Below are positions 8,616-17,600 of a stretch of DNA of 25,354 nucleotides, in pieces. The notes below the pieces were generated by a model. That model was not told where the DNA came from and made no database searches. It was given only the letters and a program-made list of their open reading frames with translations. The stretch is taken from assembly GCA_964545715.1 (NCBI GenBank), contig CAZJHX010000152.1, positions 1 to 25,354 on the forward strand, written 5' to 3'. Numbering within the stretch: the first letter of the stretch is position 1; the number at the start of each line of letters is the position of its first letter. Source of the stretch: CAZJHX01 sp964545715. Its GTDB lineage: Bacteria; Myxococcota_A; UBA9042; GCA-2863065. The translations under genes were made by a program, and so were the position numbers.

Positions 8616-11569
8616 GTCGCGTCCCCTCGCTGCAGCATGCGCTCACACACGCGCTTTGTGCGCGCCGACCCCTTGGTGGCGGCGTGGGTGAGCATGTGCA
8701 TCGCCTCGGCGGTGCCGATCTTTTTGAGGCACAGCGCCGCCGGCTCGACCAACACTGCCATCCGGCCGCGCTTGTTGGCGATCTCTTCGACGCCCTGACG
8801 CACGATGACGATCGCGCCAACCGCCAACGCCGCCGCGCCCGCAAAGACGCCGCCCAGCTTGCCGACGACCAGCGCCGCCGCGACCGCGCCGATGACCAGC
8901 CCGACCATGCGCATGACCCGCCGACGGATCCAGTCCTCGCTGGGCGCGGAGAAGAGCACGCGGCCCATCGCGGAGACCGTGTCCGCTCCGCCCAGGCGCG
9001 CCATCGAACGGAAGAGCGCCGCCTGCTCCTCGTGCTCGCGCTGCAAAAACGCCTCGTCGTCCAGGAGCGCGATCAGGGGCGCGCGCGTGATATTGGGGTC
9101 GGACCCGCCCATGGCGTCGATCACGCCGCGTCGCACGTCGGGATCCGGGTTATCCATCAGCGGCTTGAGCTCGCGCGCCAGACGCGTATCCCGGTGGCGG
9201 AAGAGCGCCCGCAGCGCTTCCAGGCGCACCTGCGGGGCCGGGTGTTTCAAAAGCGGCCGCAGCACCACGATGGCCGACGCCGCCTCGCACTCGGACAGGA
9301 TCAACACCGTGGCCACGACAACAGGTGTGCGGCCGTGCTCCAGTCCGGGCTGAAGCCGCGCCGGCGCCTTCTTACAGAGCACCAGCAGCGCGATTTGCAG
9401 CACCTGAAGCGCGTCGCCCTCCACCGTGTCCAGGTGGTCGATGATGCTGGGCACCACGGTCGGCTCGCACAGCGCCAGGTAGGTGCCGATGTGCCGCCCG
9501 CCGTCCAGGTCCGCGTCCTTGAGCCGCTTGATGACCGCGGCCACGTGCTGCTCGTCACCGGCTGCCGTCAGGAGCTTGCGCAGATCCCCGGCGACCGCGT
9601 TGTCGGGGTACTCGGTCAGCATGCGGCGCACCGGCGACAACAGCATCAGCGCGTGCTCCAGGTCGCCGAGCGCGAGCAGGCCGCGGATGACCTCGGCCAG
9701 CACCTTGAGCAGCGCCTGGACCTCACCTACGTCGCGCGACTGCCGCAGCGCGCCCACGACCGAGTGCGCGAATCCGGCGGTGTCGTCGCGCGTCTCCGCC
9801 AGCACGATCAAGCGCTCCAGCTCGGTCTTGTCCTCGTCCGACATCGGCTGCAGCCCGGCCTCGACGGTCGCGGTTGGCGTCGCGCTCAGGTTGCCGTTGG
9901 CCTGTCGACGGGCCGGCGCCACGCCGCGATATGCATAATCGTCGGCGGCGACCAGCTCACCCAGCCGCTCTGCATGCGGCATGGTGTCCTCGATGAGGTC
10001 TTCGACCAGGTGATACGTGATGCGCTCGAAGCGGCGCTCCCACATCAACGTCACAAGGTCGGAGGTCAGCCGCGGACCCGACGAGACCTTGTGCAGGCAG
10101 TCCAGATAGGAGGCTATCTCGGTGCGAGTGATGCCCTGGTGAAAGAAGAGCTTGCGGATCCCGTCGGCGAAGAGCTTGAACGGGTAGCTGAAGCGCACGT
10201 CCGTGTCTTCGTACACGCGCTGACCGGCGAAGTGCACGGCAAAGCGGTCGATGCTCAGCGCCAGGTGCTCGGACTCTTGAAAGAAGTGGTCCAGCAGGTC
10301 GTGCAGCTCGTCTGCGGCGTGCTGGAAGATCGGGTTGTCCCGGGGGTACATGGCAAAGCTCTTGTACGCCTTGCCAAGCTTCAACAGGATCTGCCCGACG
10401 ATGGCGACGGTGTCCTCTTCCGAGCGCTCACTGTCGCCGAAGGATCGGCGCGACACCGGGATGGGAGCGTCCGCGCCGTATCGCTCGCCGGCCTCCAGCA
10501 GCGGCACGATGGACGGGCTGGACATCTCGTGCGCCGCCGTCGACAGCTCCTCCATCAGGGCGGCGGCCGTGTCGGGCCGGCGATCGGGCGACTTCTCCAA
10601 GCAGCGCATGATGATGTCATCCAGCGCGGCCGGCGTCTCCAGCTCCGGGAAGCGCTCGCGCAGGGGCTTGGCGGCTTCGGTCGCGTGCATCGTCATCAGG
10701 CCCAGCGTGGTGCTCGCCATGAACGGCGGGTGCCCGCAGGCCATGTGGTAGAGGATGACGCCCAGCGAGTAGATGTCGCTGCGGTGGTCCAGGCGCTCGC
10801 CTTTGCACTGCTCCGGCGACATGTACAGCGGTGTGCCCGTGATGGCGCCCGGCATGGTGAGCCCGTGATGGAAGTCGGCGCCCGCGGCTTGAGCGACACG
10901 GTCCTCCATGGTGTCCGCCACCTCCAGCGTGCCGGCGACCTGCCCCAGCCCGAAGTCCAGGATCTGCGCAAACGGCTTGTCGCTGGCGGCGTTGCGGATC
11001 ATGATGTTTGCCGGCTTGAGATCGCGGTGCACGATCCCGAGCTTGTGCGCGGCGATGAGCCCCTCCAGGATCTGCCCGGCCAGGGTGCACAACAGCTCGG
11101 GAGGCAGCGGGCCGCGCTCACCCATCAGGTCATTGAGGTTGATGCCGGGCAAAAACTCCATGACCAGGTACAGCGGCTCGCCCTCGCCGTCTTGACCAAA
11201 GTCATGGATCTTCACGACATACGGGCTGTTGATGCGGGCGTAGATCCGCGCTTCATTCCTGAATCTCTGCACCGTGACTTCGTTGGCGCTGACCTCGCGC
11301 CGCAAAACTTTGATGGCTACGCGCTGGTCCAGATTGGTCTGCAGGCCGGCGTAAACCGAGCCGATCCCGCCCTCGCCGAGCTTGCGCAGTACCTTATAAC
11401 GGCCACCAAAGACTCGTCCGAGATGTTGATCCGCGCCGCTCACCGGGCTCAGTTTACCAAACGACGTAGGCCCATTGAACTGTTCAATCGTCTCGTTAGA
11501 ATCCCATAATTGGACAGTTGAGTGAGACTGGTGAGACTGGGTGACGTGAGGGTGGGGGCAATTTGCCAC
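8612..11569 (-). CDS. Large Ser/Thr kinase with shared helical module, HEAT-like repeats and membrane segment
   Basis: A 985-aa multidomain kinase. The kinase domain covers about 56-340: glycine loop LGEGGIGSVY, VAIK with Lys87, Glu106, HRDLKPAN (181-188), DFG (205-207) and SPE (251-253). All key residues are present. Residues about 390-500 form a module similar to the N-terminus of the next protein. Residues 580-875 are helical with HEAT-like repeats (LLKHPAPQVRLEALRALF, LMDNPDPDVRRGVIDAMG). A 35-residue Gly/Ala/Val stretch (889-923) is a probable membrane hairpin, followed by a 60-residue basic tail. The start is uncertain. GTG at 11569 has no visible ribosome site and adds 42 odd His/Ser/Thr-rich residues. 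GTG at 11443 would give MSGADQHLGRVFGGRY, a typical kinase N-terminus, and would place the palindromes at 11474-11523 upstream of the gene. It is first in the three-gene operon. Confidence 0.88.
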   Translation of the reverse strand: MANCPHPHVTQSHQSHSTVQLWDSNETIEQFNGPTSFGKLSPVSGADQHLGRVFGGRYKVLRKLGEGGIGSVYAGLQTNLDQRVAIKVLRREVSANEVTVQRFRNEARIYARINSPYVVKIHDFGQDGEGEPLYLVMEFLPGINLNDLMGERGPLPPELLCTLAGQILEGLIAAHKLGIVHRDLKPANIMIRNAASDKPFAQILDFGLGQVAGTLEVADTMEDRVAQAAGADFHHGLTMPGAITGTPLYMSPEQCKGERLDHRSDIYSLGVILYHMACGHPPFMASTTLGLMTMHATEAAKPLRERFPELETPAALDDIIMRCLEKSPDRRPDTAAALMEELSTAAHEMSSPSIVPLLEAGERYGADAPIPVSRRSFGDSERSEEDTVAIVGQILLKLGKAYKSFAMYPRDNPIFQHAADELHDLLDHFFQESEHLALSIDRFAVHFAGQRVYEDTDVRFSYPFKLFADGIRKLFFHQGITRTEIASYLDCLHKVSSGPRLTSDLVTLMWERRFERITYHLVEDLIEDTMPHAERLGELVAADDYAYRGVAPARRQANGNLSATPTATVEAGLQPMSDEDKTELERLIVLAETRDDTAGFAHSVVGALRQSRDVGEVQALLKVLAEVIRGLLALGDLEHALMLLSPVRRMLTEYPDNAVAGDLRKLLTAAGDEQHVAAVIKRLKDADLDGGRHIGTYLALCEPTVVPSIIDHLDTVEGDALQVLQIALLVLCKKAPARLQPGLEHGRTPVVVATVLILSECEAASAIVVLRPLLKHPAPQVRLEALRALFRHRDTRLARELKPLMDNPDPDVRRGVIDAMGGSDPNITRAPLIALLDDEAFLQREHEEQAALFRSMARLGGADTVSAMGRVLFSAPSEDWIRRRVMRMVGLVIGAVAAALVVGKLGGVFAGAAALAVGAIVIVRQGVEEIANKRGRMAVLVEPAALCLKKIGTAEAMHMLTHAATKGSARTKRVCERMLQRGDAT
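11474..11523. promoter_or_regulatory. Two operator-like palindromic sites 35 bases apart
   Basis: ATTGAACTGTTCAAT (11474-11488) is a perfect inverted repeat with 7-base arms around one base. ATTGGACAGTTGAGT (11509-11523) matches it at 11 of 15 positions. They sit 35 bases apart in the divergent interval if the large kinase starts at 11443, or inside its 5' coding end if it starts at 11569. A repressor or activator dimer site is inferred. The protein that would bind is unknown. Confidence 0.35.
11475..11510 (+). promoter_or_regulatory. Candidate promoter for the giant lipoprotein operon
   Basis: TTGAAC at 11475-11480 is followed after 16 bases by TAGAAT at 11497-11502, a reasonable sigma-70-like pair reading toward the gene at 11684. 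An alternative -10, CATAAT, lies at 11505-11510. The -35 coincides with the left half of the perfect palindrome, so a bound protein could block it. This would give a 5' leader of about 170 bases. Confidence 0.3.
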
Positions 11570-11683
11570 GGTTGAGGGCCGTTCAGCCCTGCATTTTCAA
11601 ATGTTTACGGTGACATCTGAACGTGTGGGCACAAGGTTTGCTTTACGGGGCCCCGGCGAATAGCGTCACAGAGAAGAGGGAAA
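11570..11683. other. Divergent intergenic interval
   Basis: These 114 bases lie between the divergent large kinase and the first giant lipoprotein gene. They contain a 10-base palindrome CGGGGCCCCG at 11646-11655 and the ribosome site AGAGGG at 11675-11680, 3 bases before the ATG. No open frame with coding signs is present. The interval is presumably the 5' leader of the giant operon. Confidence 0.5.
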
Positions 11684-14600
11684 ATGATACGGCAAGACGT
11701 GAATCGGCTTTTTTGCACACGGTCCTTAGCGTTTTTCTCAGCTGCACTAATCGCAGCCGGGTGTGGAGGCGGGCCAACCACCGCCGGGGTTGCAGCGCAA
11801 CCTGACGCCGGAATCAACATAGACAACGACAACGGAAACATACCCTCGCCGGGCTTGCCGGACACCAATGTGAAGCCGCCCAAGGAAGAGTGGCAACCGC
11901 CCGATTGCGAAGCGAATCCCGGGGCCGCGGGTTGTCCGTGTCTCGAGAGCGGTGAATGCGCCGACAATGGCTATTGCGTCCCCTCCAGCAACTCCTACAA
12001 CGTCTGCACCGGCGCGCCGTGCATCGAAGAGTGCGCCAACCCCGCCTGGCAATGCGTCTTTGTGACGTTCACCGGCGACCCGACCTATCTGTGCATAGAG
12101 CGCGGCATCAACGCCTGTCGTCCCTGCACCGCCAGCAACGAGTGTGACGACGCGACCGGCCTCCAGGGCGACAAATGCGTGTTCTTTGGCGAGGAGAAGG
12201 GCAGCTTCTGCGGTATCGCCTGCACCTCCGACGCGCAGTGCCTGGAGGGGTCCAGCTGTCAGTCCGTGGAAGAGGTCGCCGACGGCAAGCCTACCGGCCA
12301 GTTCTCCAACCAGTGCGTCCCGACGTCCGGTGAGTGCGCCTGCAACGAGCGCGCGGTGTCGGACGGTGCCTTCAGCCGCTGCAACAAGGGCGCGTGCGGC
12401 GGGGCCCGACTGTGCACGGCCGGTGGCCTGACCCAGTGCGACGCGATCACGGCCACGGACGAGATCTGTGACGGCGACGACAACAACTGCAACGGCAACA
12501 TCGACGAGGGCTTCCTCAACACCGATGGCGATCCGGACGCCGACTGCGTGGACACCGATGATGACGACGACACCATCTTGGACGTCGACGACAACTGCCC
12601 CCTGGTGCCCAACACCGAGCAGAGCGACCTGGACGGCGACGGTATGGGCGACTTCTGCGATCCGCCCGAGATGCCCGAGCTGACCAGCACGGTGCCCGAG
12701 GGTCCGGCCAACGAAAACAGCATCATCGTTGTCGGCAACGGCGAGCCGCAGACCCTGGTCCGCATCTTCGACAACGAGTTCTGCTCGGGGGATTCCCTGG
12801 CTGAGAACTTCATCACCGAGACCGGCGCGTTTGCCGTGCCCGTCAACGTCCAGGACGACACCATCACCACTTTCTGGGCCGCGGGCGTAGACGCCGCCAA
12901 CACCTTGTCGGACTGCTCGCTGACGTCCGTGACCTATGAAGAGGACAGCACCCCGCCGACCATCCCGGTCATCGCGCTGACCGAGCCGCCGACGCCGTCG
13001 TCCGAGACCGCGCCCACGCTGCTGGGCAGCACGGACACCGCCGGCGCCGAGATCACGATCTACAAGACCGCCGACTGCACCGGCGACCCGCACGCCGAGA
13101 CGGTTGCGGACGACGAGGGCCTCTTCTCGGTGGACGTCACGGCCGAGCCGAACGCCGCAACGATGTATTACACGCGCGGCAAGGACGTCGCGGGCAACAC
13201 CTCCAACTGCAGCACCGGCTTTGAGTACGTGCATGACGATGTGGCGCCCGACGCACCCGTCCTCAAGCAGACCGTACCGCCGTCTCCGGACAACAAGAGC
13301 ACCACCCCGCTGTTGGTGGGCGTGGGTGAGCCCAACGCGACCATCCGTCTGTACACGGACGCCGACTGCACCGTGGGGCCGGTTGGCGAGGACACCGCGG
13401 CTGAGCTTGGCACCTTCGGCATCCTGACCATCGTGGCGCCCAACAGCATCAACCAGTTCTGGGCCAACGCGACCGACCCGGCGGGCAACACCAGCGCGTG
13501 CTCGGCCGACAAGCTGCTCTACGTTCATGACACCGAGACGCCGCCCGCACCGCTCATCGAGGGCAGCACGCCGCCGTCGCCGGGCAATTCCCTGACGCCG
13601 ATGGTCTACGGCCTCGCCGAGGGCCTCAACGAGATCAAGTTCTTCCCGGATGAGAACTGCGCCACATTCACCCTGGGCGAGGGCGCCGCCGACGTGGATG
13701 GCGCGTTCTCGATCACCATCAACATCCCGCAGCCCAACGCCGAGACGGCGGTGTACGCCAAGTCCAAGGACCTGGTCGGCTACGAGTCGCCCTGCTCGGT
13801 CGTACCTTATATATACCTGCACGACTCGGTGCCGCCCGGCCCGCCGGTCATCGACAAGACGCAGCCCGGCTCGCCGAGCCCCGAAGAGAACGTACTCATC
13901 ATCGGGAACGCTGAGGCCGGCTCCACGGTGTACGTGTATACGACCGACGACTGCACCGGCGCCTCCGTCCCGGCCCTGGCGAGCCCGGTCGACGGCCTGT
14001 TCGCCTCCCCCTGGCTGACCGAGCCCGACACCGACAACACCTTCCACGCCAAGGCCGTGGACGCAGCGGGCAACGAGTCCGAGTGCTCCGACGGCGTGCA
14101 GTACATCAACGACTCGACGCCGCCGGACGCGCCGAACCTGACGTCGACCGATCCGCAGGACACGGGCGCTACGCTCAACCCGATCGTCTACGGATCCGCC
14201 GAGCCCAACACGGACATCACCTTCTTCAAGGATGCAGCCTGCGCCGGCGAGCCCATCGGCGCCACGGTTGTGGCGGAGGACGGCACCATCACGTCGACCG
14301 TCGCCATTCTCGAGAACGTGACGACCTTGATCTATGCGCAGGCGGTGGATGCCGCGGCCAACGCGTCCAAGTGCTCGGCGGGCCTGCCGTACACGCATGA
14401 CGATCTGCTGCCCGACGTCCCGGAGTTCACCGGCTCCGTGCCGGCGTCGCCCAACAAGATCAGCACCGCGCCCAAGATCCAGGGCGCCAAAGAGACCGAC
14501 ACCATGGTGACCCTGTACAAGGGCACCGGCTGCGGCGACCAGCAGGTTACGTTTGGCCTGATCACCGCGCTGGACTCCTGGGAGTTTGACGTGTCGGTGG

Positions 14601-17600
14601 CGCCCAACACCACGACCACGTATTGGGCCGAGGCGCAGGACGCCGCGGGCAACAAATCCGGGTGCACGCCGACCCCGCTGGTGTATGTGCACGATGACAC
14701 CGCGCCCGAGCCGCCGACGCTGTCGACGACCAAGCCGGTGTCGCCGTCCAACTCGTCGCTGTCGCCCGAGATCGGTGGCACGACCGAGCCCAGCGCTACG
14801 ATCCAGTTCTACTCGGCGGCTGACTGCAACGCCGGCTCGGCGGTGGGTGTGGCGGCGTTTGCTGACGACGCGGGCGACTTCGCCGGCGCCGTGCAGGTGC
14901 AGGCCAACAAGGTCAACTACATCTTCGCCACCTCGACCGACCTGTCGGGCAACACGTCGCTGTGTTCGGCGCCGATCCAGTTCGAGCACGATGACAAGCC
15001 GCCCGAGAGCATCTCGATCACCGGCTCGGACCCGGCGCCGCCGGCCAAGGAGATACAGCCGCTGATCCTGGGCAACACCGAGGAGAACGCCAAGGTCGTG
15101 GTCGTGCAGGGCGCGGACTGCCAGGGCAAGAACTTCAACGGCCAGGCCAGCCCGGTCGGCAGCTTTGCCGTCGCCGCCACCGTTCTTGCGGACACGGACA
15201 CCATCGTCACCGCGTTTGCCGTGGACGCTGCGGGCAACAAATCCGACTGCTCCAACCCGTACGTCTACACCAACGACAGCACGCCGCCGGCCGTCCCGCA
15301 GCTGCTGACGACCAACCCCGAGTCGCCGTCGTCTTCCGCGCTGGATGTGGTTGTAAACGGCAATGGGGAGGCGGGCGCGGTCATCCGCATGTTTACCAAC
15401 GCCAGCTGCAAGGGCGTTCCGTTCGCCGAGAAGAACGCGGCCATCGACGGCACCGTCGCGTTCAACCTGTCGGTGCTGCCCAATACGATCACGGACCTGA
15501 CGGCCAACTCGATCGACGATGTCGGCAACGTGTCGGGCTGCTCCAACACGCTGACGTTCGTGCACGACAACATCGCGCCGGACGCGCCGGCGCTCGTGTC
15601 GACGTCACCCGGCTCGCCCGGCAAGTTCAAGAATCCGCTGGTGTCCGGTACGGCCGAGCCCAAGTCCGTGGTGACGCTGTTTGTCGCGGGCTGCGACCAG
15701 GAGCCCCAGGGCGTGGTGGTGGTCGGCGATGACGGCAGCTGGTCGCTGGAGCCGGCCTTTGAGGTCACACCCAACGATCTGTCCGTGTTCTACGCGACCG
15801 CGACGGACGCGGCGGGCAATAAGTCGGACTGCAGCAGCGGACTGGACTACGTGCACGACGACATCAAGCCGGCCATCCCCACGGTTGACTACACCGAGCC
15901 CGAGTCGCCCGCGCCCCAGGCCAAGCCGACGGTTTGCGGCACGGCGGACGCCAACACCATCGTCAACTTCTTCACGGACGCCGCATGCGCCTCCCCGATC
16001 AAGGGTGAGGGCAAGGCCAGCGGGCTCGGCAACTACTGCGTGAAGCTGACGCAGTCGGTGAAGAAGAACAAGTCGACCAAGATCTACGCGACCTCGACTG
16101 ACGCGGCCAGCAACACCTCGCTTTGCTCGGCCACGTTCGTCGAGTACGTGCACGATAACCAGGCGCCCAGCGCTCCGGTGCTGTCCAGCTTTGACGTGGT
16201 CACGCCCAACAACAAGGTCACGGACCCGTTGGTGTGGGGCCAGGCCGAGGCCGACATCGTGCGCATTCAGTGGTACGTGGGCGGCGCGCCTTGCGAGACG
16301 CTGATCTTCAACGACGACGACACCACCATCTTTGACGATGGCGCGTTTAACCGTGTGCACAACGTGCAGGTCAACGCGGGCACGACCTTCTGGGTCAAGG
16401 CCGAGGACGCGGCGGGCAACATCAGCGAGTGCTCCAACGGCCTGACCTTCATCAGCGACACTGAGTCGCCCGAGTTCCCGGCGCAGTATGACGGGCCGAC
16501 ACCCAACCTGACGGGCAACACGGACAAGCCCAGCGTACTGCTGGAGTGGCTCGCGGCGACGGACAACTTCACGGGCCAGCCGGTGCTGAAGTACGAGATC
16601 TGCGTGACCGACCAATGCGACGGCGGCTGCGACCCGTGGGAGGCGGATGCGCTGATCGAGGACGGCACGCTCAACACCAACTTCGATTTGGAGCCGGATA
16701 CCCGCTACTACTTCCTGGTTCGTCCCATCGATGAGGCGGGCAACCTGGACGACAACACGCAGGTCAGCACGATGAAGACGCCCGGCCACAGCCAGGCGAT
16801 CGACCTGTCCGTGGGCGACGGTCAGAGCTGCGCTTTCTTGTCCACCGGTGCGCTGCAGTGCTGGGGCGACGACCCGATCACGGGCCAGAACAACGTCACG
16901 TCCGCGGCCATCGGTCCCAACCACGAGTGCGTTGCGCGCATCAGCGGTGCGGTGCACTGCCGTGGTCAGAACACGTTTGGCCAGCTGGGTACGGGCAACA
17001 CGGTGCCGGCTGGGGACTTCATCCCGGTGCCCGGCATGACCGAGGTCACGCAGGTTGTGGCGGGGCTGGATTACACGTGCGCGCTGAAGCAGGACGGCAC
17101 GGTCTTCTGCTGGGGCGCCAACTTCAACAAGCAGGTCGCGCCGAGCTTCTCGCCGGTGGTGGTGTCACCCAGCCAGGTCGTGCTGGACAAGGACGATACG
17201 CCGCTGACAGGCGTGGTGAAGATCTGGGCGGGCGGCGCTCACAACTGCGCGCTGAAGGGCGACGCCACGGCCTGGTGCTGGGGCTTCAACTACGCCGGTC
17301 AGGCCAGCTCGCAGGCCAAAAACGAGATTCAGTATCCGGCTGAGGTGGATGCCACAGAGTCGGGCGGGTTCGTGGACATGGCGCTGGGCCAGGCGTTCAC
17401 GTGCGCGGCCGGCGTGGACGGGCGAGTCTTCTGCTTCGGCGACAACGGCGACGGCCAGCTGGGCCTGGGGCCGCAGGGGCCGAAAGAGGCGACGACGCCG
17501 ACCGATATCGGGCTGGACAATGTGCTGAGCGTCGGCGCGGGCAGCAAGCACAGCTGTGCGGTGACGGCCGACGGCGCTGCCTGGTGCTGGGGCAACAACG

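Noticed and set aside
8510..11509. 999-codon open frame on the + strand
   Set aside because: It is the antisense shadow of the large kinase and is Arg/His/Gln-rich in the manner of high-GC shadows; the - strand frame has clear kinase motifs.
11747..15565. 1272-codon open frame on the - strand
   Set aside because: Antisense shadow of the Ig-repeat array; it is Arg/Gly/Val-rich with no domain pattern.
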